A stretch of 38,227 bases of DNA. Source: Deltaproteobacteria bacterium. Lineage in GTDB: Bacteria; Desulfobacterota; JAENJC01. Location: positions 1 through 38,227 of the forward strand of contig JAUSKU010000043.1 of NCBI GenBank assembly GCA_030646755.1, written 5' to 3'. Positions 13,852 through 23,810 of the stretch are shown here, piece after piece. Both the position numbers and the translations under genes were made by a program. How positions within the stretch are numbered: position 1 is the stretch's first letter; the number at the start of each line of letters is the position of its first letter. Below the pieces are notes generated by a model that was not told the origin of the DNA, made no database searches, and was given only the letters and a program-made list of their open reading frames with translations.

Positions 13852-15351
13852 ATGACCCTTATTGAAATGTTGGAAAAAAACACAGCCGAGTACCCTGAAA
13901 AGCCTGCAATTATTTACAAGGACCAGAAAATAAGTTATGGGGAATTAAATGACCACGTCACAAGGCTTGCCAACAGCATTCGACAATTAGGGGTCAAGAA
14001 GGGCGATAGAATAGGGCTAATGCTTCAACGAGAGCCCCACCTGGTCATCGCTTTTTTGGCTTCTATAAAAGCTGGCGCCATACCTGCACCCATAAACTAC
14101 AACCTCACTAAGGACCAGTTACGCAAGTTCCTTCCATCTTTGAATCCTGCTATAATTTTTACATGTGACAAGTTTCATGATCTTCTTCGAGAGGCAGGAA
14201 TAAAAAGAAATACCACCATTGTTGTTACTGATAACGGCAACGCTAATGGTCACAAATGGGATGACTTGCTTAAAAACAGACCTTTGACGGATCCTCAACC
14301 TGTATCTCTTGACGACACTGCCTACCTGAATTACACCTCCGGTTCAACGGGGGAGCAAAAAGGCGCAATGGCGACTCATGCCAATATCTACTGGAATACA
14401 GTATCCGCGGTAGAGGCATTTAAGATAACGGGGGACGACGTCCATCTGTGTATGTTCGCTCCCTTTGCCCACCCGCATGAGCTGCTTGCGAGAGCACTTT
14501 GCACTGGCGGGACTATGGTCTTGCTGGATGATATATTTCCCAAGTCACTCGCAGAGGCTATTAGAGAACATGGCGTAACATGCATGATGGGGCTTGCGCC
14601 AATGTACGAGATGCTTTTGGATACGGCCGCCTCTGATGATCTAAAGTCTCTTCGGATTCCTGAAAGTGGGGGGATGGTGACGAGGCCAGATCTAATAAGC
14701 TGCTTTGAAAAACAGTTTGGCATCCCTATCTATCCAGTATGGGGCAGCACAGAAACGACAGGTATCGCCATCGCCGTCAGGCCTGGAGAAAAGACAAAAG
14801 AGTACTCACTTGGGAAACCCTGCCCCTATTACGAAGTGAAAGTTGTAGATGAGAACGGAGATGAAGTCCGTGCTGGAGAGATAGGGGAACTGGCCTTTAG
14901 AGGACGAGGTGTCGTAAGAGAATATTACCTCGGTGAGGGTTTAATTAAAGACTGCTCTAATCAGGGTTGGTATTTCAGTGGCGACCTTGGACGATATGAT
15001 AAGGAAGGCTTTTTTTACTTTATGGACAGGAAGAGTCATCTGCTGAAAGTGGCAGGACTAAAGGTCTATCCCTTAGAGGTTGAGATAGCTCTTCTGACCC
15101 ATCCTTTTATCAAGGAAGCTGCTGTTATAGGTGTTAAAGATGGACTTAGGGGAGAGATTCCTAAGGCAGTAATAATTCCGAAGGAAGGGCACAGTCTGAC
15201 AAAGGAAGATATCCGTAGCTTCTGCAAAGGAGTCTTGTCTAACTACAAGATCCCGAGGATCATTGAGTTAAGGGATGATCTCCCCCGATTTGCCAATGGC
15301 AAGGTAAACAAGAGACAACTGATGGAAGAAGCTAGAGGAGGTAGTGTTTGA
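13852..15351 (+). CDS. AMP-forming acyl-CoA synthetase / ligase
   Basis: A 499-residue adenylate-forming enzyme. Signature motifs are the phosphate loop YTSGSTGEQKGA (about residue 163), VWGSTETTG, the hinge and core motif YFSGDLGRYDKEGFFYFMDRKSH, and the C-terminal catalytic lysine in NGKVNKRQL. It activates a carboxylic acid as an acyl-adenylate and then usually passes it to CoA. In this locus it could supply an acyl group for decorating the polysaccharide or lipid, perhaps for the LpxL-like acyltransferases downstream; that link is inference. It is coupled to the next gene by a TTGA overlap, so the two probably act together. Confidence 0.9.
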   Translation: MTLIEMLEKNTAEYPEKPAIIYKDQKISYGELNDHVTRLANSIRQLGVKKGDRIGLMLQREPHLVIAFLASIKAGAIPAPINYNLTKDQLRKFLPSLNPAIIFTCDKFHDLLREAGIKRNTTIVVTDNGNANGHKWDDLLKNRPLTDPQPVSLDDTAYLNYTSGSTGEQKGAMATHANIYWNTVSAVEAFKITGDDVHLCMFAPFAHPHELLARALCTGGTMVLLDDIFPKSLAEAIREHGVTCMMGLAPMYEMLLDTAASDDLKSLRIPESGGMVTRPDLISCFEKQFGIPIYPVWGSTETTGIAIAVRPGEKTKEYSLGKPCPYYEVKVVDENGDEVRAGEIGELAFRGRGVVREYYLGEGLIKDCSNQGWYFSGDLGRYDKEGFFYFMDRKSHLLKVAGLKVYPLEVEIALLTHPFIKEAAVIGVKDGLRGEIPKAVIIPKEGHSLTKEDIRSFCKGVLSNYKIPRIIELRDDLPRFANGKVNKRQLMEEARGGSV

Positions 15352-16505
15352 AAGGACTCGTGGTAAATGCCGAATGGGTGCCCAGGCCTGGATATCGGCT
15401 GACTGACAGGGAGGCCAGGGAAAAGAGGGCCAGTGTAGGCAGCCAGGTATGGAGATATCCCTCTTTTGAGTTCACAGAAATGGCTGTCCCGGACGTGGGA
15501 TATGACGAACTGCTCATCAGGGTAAAGAGGTGTGGGATATGCGGTTCTGATACCCATTTATATGAAACCGACAGCGACGGGTACATAATATTTTCCGGTC
15601 CAGTAAAACTGCCCTGCATTATAGGCCATGAATATTCAGGCGTTGTTGAGAAGGTAGGAAACGGGGTGGTTAATTTCAAGCCCGGCGACAGGGTAGCCGC
15701 CGAATCTGTGCTTTGGTGCGGCACATGCACAGCATGTCGAAGCGGTGCCGTCAATCAATGCGAGAGGGTTGAGCTTGCCGGCATCACATCACCTGGTGCT
15801 TTTGCGGAATTCATAGTGACAAAAGAGAGGCATTGCTGGAATATAAACGGTTTGTTGGATGTGTACGAGGAAGAAAAGTCCTTTGATGTTGGCGCATTGA
15901 TTGAACCTGCTGGTTGTGCGTACAATGGCCTTTTCATAAGCGGGGGAGGTTTCATGCCCGGTGCCGTGGTTACCGTTTTTGGCGCAGGACCTATAGGGCT
16001 TGCGGCTGTTGCTCTTGCAAAGTTAGCCGGAGCGAGTCAGGTAATCGCTTTCGACCCTATTGACGATAGGCTTGATTTAGCGAAGAAGATGGGCGCAGAT
16101 TCGGTGTTTAACGTATCAAACCCCAACTTCAGCCCTGGAGAAAAGATAGTGGAGATGACGCGCGGACGCGGCGCCGATGTCCAGATAGAGGCCGCTGGAG
16201 GAACTTCAACGATCCAGGAGATGGAGAAATCATTGGCGGCCAACGGCAAAATAATATATCTGGGACGAGCTGCTACAAACTCTTCTCTAAACCTTAACCT
16301 GTTCGTATCCGGCGCCAATAAAATCATTGGTTCGAGAGGACATTCCGGGTACGGGATTTACAGTAATATAATAAGACTGATAGAATCGGATAGACTGAAG
16401 CTGGATAGTATGATAACATCTTACTTTTCATTTCAGGAAGTTTTATCCGCCTTAAAAAAGTCCTCAGACAGGACAGATGGAAAGATAGTGATCGAGATTG
16501 ATTAA
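15348..16505 (+). CDS. Zinc-dependent dehydrogenase of the scyllo-inosose / sorbitol dehydrogenase type
   Basis: A 385-residue medium-chain dehydrogenase. It has the catalytic zinc site CGICGSDTHLYE with GHEYSG, the structural-zinc loop CGTCTACRSGAVNQC, and the Rossmann motif VFGAGPIGLAAVALAK. An unusually long N-terminal extension (WVPRPGYRLTDREAREKRAS) and the YETDSDGYIIFSGPVKLPCIIGHE segment recall the Thermotoga TM0436 group, which oxidises scyllo-inosose. A cyclitol or sugar substrate is therefore plausible, by memory of that family only. The start is TTG 15348 with GGAGG six bases upstream, overlapping the ligase stop. Confidence 0.88.
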   Translation: MKGLVVNAEWVPRPGYRLTDREAREKRASVGSQVWRYPSFEFTEMAVPDVGYDELLIRVKRCGICGSDTHLYETDSDGYIIFSGPVKLPCIIGHEYSGVVEKVGNGVVNFKPGDRVAAESVLWCGTCTACRSGAVNQCERVELAGITSPGAFAEFIVTKERHCWNINGLLDVYEEEKSFDVGALIEPAGCAYNGLFISGGGFMPGAVVTVFGAGPIGLAAVALAKLAGASQVIAFDPIDDRLDLAKKMGADSVFNVSNPNFSPGEKIVEMTRGRGADVQIEAAGGTSTIQEMEKSLAANGKIIYLGRAATNSSLNLNLFVSGANKIIGSRGHSGYGIYSNIIRLIESDRLKLDSMITSYFSFQEVLSALKKSSDRTDGKIVIEID

Positions 16506-16532
16506 CTACTTATTAAGATAAAAGGAGATCCC

Positions 16533-17330
16533 TTGAAGAGTTTCGGACTGATAATAAGCTTAATTATAGCTACAACAATTTTTCCAGGATGTGCCTCCAC
16601 TGATGCAAATAAAAAGGGTGGATTGAGCGGAGAACCGATGAGGGACGAGCAAGGTATAGGCGTAGGAGACATCCCCGCTTTAAAGGTTTCTGAGTTTATA
16701 CTCGGGGTGGGAGATACGATAGAGATATCCGTTTACAGACATGATGACCTTAAAAAAAGCGTAAAGATAGACGCCTCCGGCAAGGTCATGTTCCCCTTGA
16801 TTGGTGATATTAAGGCTGCGGGGGTAGGTATTTATAAATTCAGGGATGAGATGCAGACGGCCCTTGCCAAATATATAGTCGATCCTCAGGTCACGATATC
16901 CATCACAGCGATTCAAAGTCAGAAAGTTATGGTTCTAGGCGAGGTCGGTAACCCGGGGATACTGACTTTGGATAGCGAACTGAGTGTTATGGAAGCTATA
17001 TCCAAGGCCGGGGGGATGACAGACGATGCCAAGCTTTCCAATGTGCTGTTAATAAGGAGGGTCAACAATAAACCTGATGTTCTCTCCCTTGACTTGAAGA
17101 AGGCTTTTAAGGACGGGGACCTTTCCCAGAATAAGAGATTGCAAGGAGGAGATATCGTTTATCTACCGGCTGTAATGATTGCAAATGTCAGTTGGTATTT
17201 CGGCCACCTTTCAAAGATACTATCTCCCATTGTAAGCCTGGAGAGTGGAATAGTCTTATGGCCGCAGGTTGAAAGTGTTTTAAAGGGCACATCAACCGAC
17301 AAAACTACTACTATAATACCGACAAGATAG
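16533..17330 (+). CDS. Polysaccharide export outer-membrane lipoprotein (Wza family)
   Basis: A 265-residue lipoprotein: TTG start with AAGGAG five bases upstream, hydrophobic signal peptide and lipobox FPGC. Then comes the poly-export domain (FILGVGDTIEISVYRHDDLKKSVKIDASGKVMFPLIGDIKAAG) and an SLBB segment (VMVLGEVGNPGILTLDSELSVMEAISKAGGMT). It forms the outer-membrane channel of a Wza/Wzc export complex. It precedes the Wzc-type kinase by 80 bases. The C-terminus is shorter than that of E. coli Wza and lacks an obvious amphipathic barrel helix, so the outer pore may be built differently. Confidence 0.92.
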   Translation: MKSFGLIISLIIATTIFPGCASTDANKKGGLSGEPMRDEQGIGVGDIPALKVSEFILGVGDTIEISVYRHDDLKKSVKIDASGKVMFPLIGDIKAAGVGIYKFRDEMQTALAKYIVDPQVTISITAIQSQKVMVLGEVGNPGILTLDSELSVMEAISKAGGMTDDAKLSNVLLIRRVNNKPDVLSLDLKKAFKDGDLSQNKRLQGGDIVYLPAVMIANVSWYFGHLSKILSPIVSLESGIVLWPQVESVLKGTSTDKTTTIIPTR

Positions 17331-17410
17331 TTCAACGGATGATGTGGAAAGGATATATATTAAAAGTACCGCAATGATCGTCTTGTAAACTTTTTTTTAA
17401 GGAAGTGTAA

Positions 17411-19591
17411 ATGGAACTCAAACATATACTTGATATATTATGGAGAAGGAAATGGCTCGTAATAAATAACTTTGCCGCTATTTTCCTTACGATAGTAATA
17501 GGCACCCTGTTGATTCCGCCTTGGTACGACTCAACTGCAAGGATGCTTCTACGGAAGTCCTCAGCTTCTTCTTCTGTGCTCGCAAGTATCGGTCTGTCTG
17601 GAGGTTCTGGCAGTGTCACCCTTGATGAAACGGATAGGGCCGATTATCTCGCCCTTTCCACTCTGAGACCGGTTGCAGAAAAGGTTGTCTCAGAACTGAA
17701 CGTTAAAAGAGTGCGTACAAGAACGCGGTTAATGAATGCCGTTCCCGGTTTGAAGCCGGTACTGCGGTTCGTAGGGGTGGATGTAAATGCGACCGAAGAG
17801 GTTATGACAGCCGAAGACCTATTGGATTCTTCGCTTACATCATTCATATTCCCAAGACCATATGTTTCGGTAGAACAATATGAAGAGACCAATATAATCG
17901 ATATAGAGGCGATATCTCCAGATCCGGAACAAGCCATGAGGATCGCAAATGCGATGGCAAAAAACTTTATTGACGAAGAATTAAAAAGGGTCAGGGAGGA
18001 TTATGCAGGGGCCAAGGAATTCATTGATAATAACATTGTAAAAGCCAAGCATGAATATTTAGATGCACTTAACGCAACTAAGGATTTTAAGGAAAGGGAG
18101 AAATTTGCCAATCTGGATTCAGAAACCATAAACATCATCCAAAAGATATCGGACCTTAAAAAGTCCATTGAAGATAATAAACTGGCAATATATAAAACAA
18201 AAGCATCCATAAATAATATAGAGTCTCAACTTAAATCCATCCCAAAATATCAAAAATCTTCCGAACAGCTTAAAGACAATGAAATGATATTAAGTCTTAA
18301 AATGACTCTGCGAGACCTTTATCTGAGCTTGGCAGAAACCAGAACCAAATATACAAAGGACCACCCCTCTGTTATGGATATTGAGAACAAAATCGCCCAG
18401 ACTAAGGAGCTTTTACAGAAAGAGATGGGAAAGGTTTTCGGGTCGGAAACAGTATCTATAGATGCTGTTTATCAAAACCTCACTGAAAAGCTGGCGGTCT
18501 ATTATGCCGATCTTTCGGGTTACGAAAGTCAAAATAAGGCATTACCGAGTATTATAACCAGATACGAGGCTGATATGATGAAGCTTCCTAAACAGGTTTC
18601 TGACTACTCTAATCTTCAACTTGCGGTAACAGTAACCCAGGACATTTATAACTCGCTCCTCAAATACCAGTATCAGATTGGGATGGCAGAGTCCACGGCC
18701 CTCTCCAACATTTATGTAGTAGAGCCAGCCATTACCCCAAAAATAGGTAGCTCTAAACATAAAACTCCAAACCTTCTTCTAAACGCATTGTTTGCTATAA
18801 TGTTGGGAGCAACGTTCGGTATAAGCGTAGCCCTTTTTGTTGAATATATTGACGATACAATAAAAACTCCTGAAGATGTCCGAGCATTTAAGGGACTGAC
18901 ATTCCTGGGAAGTATTTTCAATTTAAAGAAGAAAGACCCCAGGTTAATCAGCATGTCAGATCCAAGGTTTCCATTAAGGGAATTCATCAGAACAATCCGT
19001 AACAGCATAAAGTTTACCTCACTGGATAAAACGCTAAAAAGCATAACAATAACAAGTTCTATAGATCAAGAGGGGAAGAGTTTTTTTGCAGCAAACCTTG
19101 CGATATCAGCAGCGAATGAAGGCAAGAAAGTGCTAATTATAGATTGTGACCTGAGAAGACCCGGAATCAACAACTATTTCAATTTACCCAAAAATTTAGG
19201 CCTTACAAGCTATATGGTTGGAGATCAGGAACTGAAGGATATTCAGCTAAAGTCAGGCATAGAAGGGTTAAGTATAATACTGACTGGGCCTATACCGCCA
19301 GACCCGGGAAAGCTGGTAGAATCCAACAAAATGCACAATTTGATAAAGGATATGGAGATGATTTACGACTTGGTGATAATAGACACGCCTCCTGTACTGG
19401 CAGCCAGCGATGCTATCGTCCTTGGCGGATGGACGGATGGGAGTATTATACTAATTCAAAGTGGAAGGGCAAGCAGGAGCCATTTCAGCGATATCATTGA
19501 AACATTCAAAAGAGCAAATATAAACCTGATTGGGGCTGTCTTAAATAGAGTTCACGGGCGCACAGCCTCATATTATTATTACTACAAATAG
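17411..19591 (+). CDS. Polysaccharide co-polymerase / tyrosine autokinase (Wzc type)
   Basis: A 726-residue fusion of a chain-length determinant and a BY-kinase. It has a first membrane helix near residues 15-38, a Wzz domain, a long periplasmic coiled-coil region (about 200-440), a second membrane helix at about 455-480 (LLLNALFAIMLGATFGISVAL), then the cytoplasmic kinase. Kinase motifs are Walker A (SIDQEGKSFFAAN, about 549), A' (VLIIDCDLRRP) and Walker B (LVIIDTPPVLAASDA). The protein ends in a tyrosine cluster, ASYYYYYK, the expected autophosphorylation tail. It works with the Wza-like lipoprotein and is reversed by the phosphatase encoded next. A weak promoter-like TATATA lies at about 17354, but I would not rely on it. 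Confidence 0.95.
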   Translation: MELKHILDILWRRKWLVINNFAAIFLTIVIGTLLIPPWYDSTARMLLRKSSASSSVLASIGLSGGSGSVTLDETDRADYLALSTLRPVAEKVVSELNVKRVRTRTRLMNAVPGLKPVLRFVGVDVNATEEVMTAEDLLDSSLTSFIFPRPYVSVEQYEETNIIDIEAISPDPEQAMRIANAMAKNFIDEELKRVREDYAGAKEFIDNNIVKAKHEYLDALNATKDFKEREKFANLDSETINIIQKISDLKKSIEDNKLAIYKTKASINNIESQLKSIPKYQKSSEQLKDNEMILSLKMTLRDLYLSLAETRTKYTKDHPSVMDIENKIAQTKELLQKEMGKVFGSETVSIDAVYQNLTEKLAVYYADLSGYESQNKALPSIITRYEADMMKLPKQVSDYSNLQLAVTVTQDIYNSLLKYQYQIGMAESTALSNIYVVEPAITPKIGSSKHKTPNLLLNALFAIMLGATFGISVALFVEYIDDTIKTPEDVRAFKGLTFLGSIFNLKKKDPRLISMSDPRFPLREFIRTIRNSIKFTSLDKTLKSITITSSIDQEGKSFFAANLAISAANEGKKVLIIDCDLRRPGINNYFNLPKNLGLTSYMVGDQELKDIQLKSGIEGLSIILTGPIPPDPGKLVESNKMHNLIKDMEMIYDLVIIDTPPVLAASDAIVLGGWTDGSIILIQSGRASRSHFSDIIETFKRANINLIGAVLNRVHGRTASYYYYYK

Positions 19592-19600
19592 AAGGAATTT

Positions 19601-20350
19601 ATGGCCTCATCCGAACCTGTAAATTTTATTGACATACATACTCACATCCTGCCCGGTATTGATGATGGGGCGAAGGATATGGACGAGTCCCTGAGGATAT
19701 TAAGGGACGCATCGAAGGCTGGTGTGAAACGGATAGTGGCCACACCCCATGTATTCATGGAAAATATCAGCGCCGTTCTTGATGCAGCGGAGAAGAGTTT
19801 CGCGACACTTAAGATCGAGACAGCAAGGCAAGGGATAGATATTGAGATATTCCTCGGCGCGGAGGTCTCCCTTGGAGCAGGCTTGGCTGAAGAGGTAAAA
19901 AAAGACAGCAGGCTCACGATAGGAGGGGGTGGCAAATATATATTGGTCGAGATGCCTTTTTTTGAGATCCCCATCTACGCGGGAAAAACAATCTTCGATC
20001 TGCTAGTGTCGGGGGTGACGCCCATCTGGGCGCACCCTGAAAGGTGCCCTGAAGTCATAGATAATTTCAACTCTGTATGTGCCTATACAGACAATGGAGT
20101 AAAGCTTCAGATAAACTCTGGAAGCCTTGCTGGAAAATATGGGAGAAGTGTAAAACGGGCGGCCGTAAATCTTATAGAAAACGGACTGGCGCATATAATG
20201 GCAAGCGACACTCATCGCGCCGGTGGGGACGAGACCCTTCTAAAGGGTTTCATTAGACTTGAGGAGATTTGTGGCAGGGGGAAGGCTCTGGGAATGTGCG
20301 TCAGTGCCCCATCTGAAATTATTGGGCTGAACAAGGACAATAATAATTGA
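19601..20350 (+). CDS. Protein-tyrosine phosphatase of the CpsB/CapC (PHP) family
   Basis: A 249-residue PHP-domain phosphatase with the metal ligands in order: DIHTHILPGIDDG (residues 11-23), TPHV, GAEVS, HPERCPE and SDTHR. It dephosphorylates the C-terminal tyrosine cluster of the adjacent Wzc-type kinase, completing the phosphorylation cycle that controls polymer length and export. The ATG has AAGGA just upstream. The pairing of a CpsB-type (manganese) phosphatase, rather than a Wzb-type low-molecular-weight phosphatase, with a fused Wzc is worth noting but not rare outside enterobacteria. Confidence 0.93.
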   Translation: MASSEPVNFIDIHTHILPGIDDGAKDMDESLRILRDASKAGVKRIVATPHVFMENISAVLDAAEKSFATLKIETARQGIDIEIFLGAEVSLGAGLAEEVKKDSRLTIGGGGKYILVEMPFFEIPIYAGKTIFDLLVSGVTPIWAHPERCPEVIDNFNSVCAYTDNGVKLQINSGSLAGKYGRSVKRAAVNLIENGLAHIMASDTHRAGGDETLLKGFIRLEEICGRGKALGMCVSAPSEIIGLNKDNNN

Positions 20351-20361
20351 AAGGTAACGGT

Positions 20362-22383
20362 ATGATAAGGATAAATAAAATCACGATTATAATCCTTTTT
20401 TTAATCGTCTTGGTTCCGGATTTAAAATTGTTAGCGCAGCCTTCTTTTGAAAGAGGAAATATGGGCATGGGAATTAAGCGCGAAGGCCCATCTATAGGCG
20501 AGATAAAATCGATCAGTTCTGATGAGATCGTTGTAGACCTGAGCGGAAAGACACAAACCATTAGGATTTTGCCTGATTTAAAAATAAATAAAGAGATCGG
20601 AAGGTCCACCGGTGATATTAAAATAGGGACTAACCTCTTGGTTTTTGGCGAACAGGATAATGGTAACCGTATTAAGGCCATATTAATAAAAATACTTACT
20701 GAAGGCATACCGGCAATGCCAGGCGGCTTGGAAGGCAGGAGCGGGCCGCTCACAGGCAAGGTTGTTCAGCTCACACCTATAATAAAGATAGATTCGATGG
20801 ATGGCGAAAGGGAAGTTGACGTCTCCGGCCTTAAGAAGGTTATCGAAGAGGTAGCAGCTGATATAAAAGAAATTAGTGTGGGCACTAAGATAAGATTTCT
20901 AGGGCATCCCGGAAAGATATCACGGGTCATAATTATCCCATCTCAGCCGGAAGTCGCATCCAGAGACCAGGAGCGAGAATCGATGAACGACAGTGGGAAC
21001 ATGTCGCATCTGCCCATGCCTACAACTCCGACCGTGTCGTTATTCAAAAAAGAGAGTATGGACAGGACCAAAGATTCACCCTTCGGGTTTAAAGACGCGG
21101 CTATGCTGCGTATGGATATATTGTCTTGGTATGACGACTACGGAAAGGCAATGAATGACCTGGGGGTGTATTGGATGGAGCCTGTGGGGTCATTCGCATT
21201 CAGTTGGGAGCAGGTCCAGAGAAAAATCCAGGATGGGTATACGCCTTTTACCTGGGACAGATATGACAGGCTGATCCGAAATGCTCATGCACAAAACATT
21301 CATATTTCAGGAGACATACAAGCACGAGAACCACTTATAACGCCTATTAAACGGAGGCCTTCCTCGCTTCCCAAGGATTTAGCAGGGTATCAGAACTTTG
21401 TCAGCGCGGTGGTAGAACGGTATGATGGTGATGGTGTGGATGATATGCCAGGCCTCCTTTATCCGATAAAGCACTGGAAGATAGAGGACGAGGCGATGGC
21501 GAAGATTTACTTTAACGGCACAGGCGAGGATTATGCAAGGATAGTCAATGTCGCGTATGACGCCGTAAAGTCTGCTGACAGCAGCGCAACGGTAATCCTT
21601 TCAATGATACGCGGATATGATGGATACATGGACGATAACCCAAAGGCATTTATGGAGGCGTTCTTTAAGGAGTTCTCAAGACTCAGTAAGGTCAGGAAAT
21701 GGGACATCTTTGACCAGCACTGGATGGCACTGGATAGTAATATCCCTGATGAGAAGGAGTATCTGGAGATTAAGAAGTACATGAACGATGTTGTTATAAC
21801 CTCAAAAAGGTATGGTTACGAGCTGGCGCCGTTCTGGGCCATGGAGGTTGCCGGGGTACTAATGTCCACGGAAACGGCCCATGCAGCCGACCTGTTTAAA
21901 AGGTTTATCTATGCCTTATCAGTCGGCGTAAAGAAGATGTTTTGGTCCGGCCTCGCCGAGAGACCGTCCCATAGATCCACAGAAAGAGATGACCCGCTCG
22001 GTAAGGCTACCCTTATCAACGCTCAAGGCAACAAGAAGCTTGGTTACTATACCTTTAAAAAGATGGTCGAATTACTGGATGGATCGGATTTAAATAACGT
22101 ACAGACGACTAAGGAAGGTAGTGATGTATACGTGTTCAGGTTTATGAAAAACAATAAGCCTGTGTGGGTCATGTGGAATGACGGTAAGGCTGCTGCAAAG
22201 GAAAGGATAGCTGTTGAACCAGGGACATCGAAAATGAAAGTCGTGGAAATAGTGCCTGCTTATGAGAGTGGGAAGGATGTTAAAGACTATGCAACAGCGT
22301 TCAAGCCGTATTGGAAAGCGGTAAAAAGCGGCTTTTTTGAGATAGAAGTCGGCAGTGTGCCTGTTGTCATAACGGTTGATTGA
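20362..22383 (+). CDS. Secreted clan GH-A-like glycoside hydrolase with N-terminal beta domains
   Basis: A 673-residue exported protein. A signal peptide (ending near LLAQ) is followed by two small beta-rich repeats that look like DUF5666/OB modules (IGEIKSISSDEIVVDLSGK and LTGKVVQLTPIIKIDSMDG). A TIM-barrel domain of about 400 residues follows. A likely acid/base site is WKIEDEA (Glu375 or Glu377) and a likely nucleophile is Glu495 in FWAMEVAG, spaced as in GH39-like enzymes. It probably trims or loosens the polymer during or after export. The frame opens at TTG 20347, but ATG 20362 has AAAGG seven bases upstream and gives a cleaner signal peptide. Confidence 0.75.
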   Translation: MIRINKITIIILFLIVLVPDLKLLAQPSFERGNMGMGIKREGPSIGEIKSISSDEIVVDLSGKTQTIRILPDLKINKEIGRSTGDIKIGTNLLVFGEQDNGNRIKAILIKILTEGIPAMPGGLEGRSGPLTGKVVQLTPIIKIDSMDGEREVDVSGLKKVIEEVAADIKEISVGTKIRFLGHPGKISRVIIIPSQPEVASRDQERESMNDSGNMSHLPMPTTPTVSLFKKESMDRTKDSPFGFKDAAMLRMDILSWYDDYGKAMNDLGVYWMEPVGSFAFSWEQVQRKIQDGYTPFTWDRYDRLIRNAHAQNIHISGDIQAREPLITPIKRRPSSLPKDLAGYQNFVSAVVERYDGDGVDDMPGLLYPIKHWKIEDEAMAKIYFNGTGEDYARIVNVAYDAVKSADSSATVILSMIRGYDGYMDDNPKAFMEAFFKEFSRLSKVRKWDIFDQHWMALDSNIPDEKEYLEIKKYMNDVVITSKRYGYELAPFWAMEVAGVLMSTETAHAADLFKRFIYALSVGVKKMFWSGLAERPSHRSTERDDPLGKATLINAQGNKKLGYYTFKKMVELLDGSDLNNVQTTKEGSDVYVFRFMKNNKPVWVMWNDGKAAAKERIAVEPGTSKMKVVEIVPAYESGKDVKDYATAFKPYWKAVKSGFFEIEVGSVPVVITVD

Positions 22384-23810
22384 TGGCAAGGCATTCTGAG
22401 TCTATTATTTATAGGAACATAACTTCTCTTAAAGATTTTTTCTTTAGGTATTCAGCACAGATATTATTTGTTCCCTTTTCTGTTGTTTTAGGCATAACCT
22501 TCCTCGCCTTTCCGACCAGCACTCTTTGGGCCCTTATCGCTCTCTTTATTTTCACCCTTGTCTTTATCAAACCTATGTACGGCCTTTATCTGATTATACC
22601 ACTCATACCTGTAAAGACTTTTAATCTCGTAATCGACAGCCCTTTACGGAAGGTGAGTGAAGGCTATACGGTCGCTTCAATCCTTATAGTTATTGTCTAT
22701 TTTGCCGTAACTCTCCACCGGGCAGTAAACAGAGATCGATTTAACGTAAAATCGCATATTAATGTATTGTTACTTATATTCCTTGTATGGGCTTTTACGA
22801 CCCTCTCTTGGACGAGTGACTACTACCATGGCGTCAATATGCTTTTTGAGACCATGACAGGCGTCGCCATCCTTTATATTTTCCAGAAGACCATAAGAAA
22901 CACAGATGAACTGGAGCAGATTTTTTACTACACAGTCTTGTCGTCTTTATTTCTCGCAATCATAGTATTCACATCCAAGTATTACTACGGACAAATCTTT
23001 AGCATTCATGTCTCCAACCGAGCCTATGTTTGGTTGAGCATCCTTTCGGAGGGAGGCAAACGGGTTGGCGGATTTGCTCCGCCCCAAACATCGGCCAACT
23101 GGCTTGCAATAGCATCATTTCTGCTTCTCGCCCTTTATCTGCAAAAAGGCTTTAAACTACGGTTTTTCCTGTCTTTGACGGCGTTCATATTAATGCTGAA
23201 CATCCTCCTATGCGGCTCCAAGGGAGCAGTGGGGGCACTGATACTGGGGTTCTTTGCGACGGTGATACTTAACCCTGTGATGCGGAGGAAGGCGATTTCA
23301 TGGATATTTGCCTTTACAGGCATTTTTACTATCGCATTTCTATTCAACATGTTCATCCTCTCTGAAAAGAGGTTCACTGCAAGCGCAAAAATTTCAGAGG
23401 CGTCGCTGTCCTATCGCCTTGAATTCTGGAAAACCGGGTTTAAGTCTCTTGCAAAGAACGATTGGTTAGGCGAAGGCATTGGCGGTTTTGCTAAACTTGT
23501 GGACCCATGGCCAGGCGCTCACAGCTTTTATTTCACCATATTGTTTGACTTGGGGGTTATAGGGTTTGGCCTTTTTATGGTTTTTGTATTCATGAGGGTT
23601 ATGAGGCTTGTAATGGCTGTGCCGCGGTGCAATAACACATTTCTGAGAAATTCTCTATATTGTATGATCGGCGCATTAATTACCTTTTTTGTACATGGAA
23701 TAGTGGAGATGGATTATACGTACCTGCATTTCTGGATGCTCATGGGGCTTGCTGAGAGAGTGACTTCGATTTCAATGCAGGGGTTGACAGATGACCGACG
23801 AACATATTAA
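22383..23810 (+). CDS. O-antigen polymerase/ligase-like membrane protein (Wzy_C)
   Basis: A polytopic protein of about 475 residues and roughly ten to twelve hydrophobic helices. A large periplasmic loop between late helices holds LEFWKTGFKSLAKNDWLGEGIGGFAKL and WPGAHSFYFTILFDLGVIGF, the conserved pattern of Wzy/WaaL proteins (His near the start of the following helix). It either polymerises lipid-linked repeat units or transfers the finished chain. The position next to a Wzx flippase and downstream of Wza/Wzc favours a polymerase. The ATG at 22383 overlaps the previous stop; a TTG one codon earlier is also possible. Confidence 0.88.
   Translation: MARHSESIIYRNITSLKDFFFRYSAQILFVPFSVVLGITFLAFPTSTLWALIALFIFTLVFIKPMYGLYLIIPLIPVKTFNLVIDSPLRKVSEGYTVASILIVIVYFAVTLHRAVNRDRFNVKSHINVLLLIFLVWAFTTLSWTSDYYHGVNMLFETMTGVAILYIFQKTIRNTDELEQIFYYTVLSSLFLAIIVFTSKYYYGQIFSIHVSNRAYVWLSILSEGGKRVGGFAPPQTSANWLAIASFLLLALYLQKGFKLRFFLSLTAFILMLNILLCGSKGAVGALILGFFATVILNPVMRRKAISWIFAFTGIFTIAFLFNMFILSEKRFTASAKISEASLSYRLEFWKTGFKSLAKNDWLGEGIGGFAKLVDPWPGAHSFYFTILFDLGVIGFGLFMVFVFMRVMRLVMAVPRCNNTFLRNSLYCMIGALITFFVHGIVEMDYTYLHFWMLMGLAERVTSISMQGLTDDRRTY

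Noticed and set aside
17331..17410. Promoter before the Wzc-type gene
   Set aside because: The -10-like TATATA has only a three-of-six -35 partner, so I did not list it.
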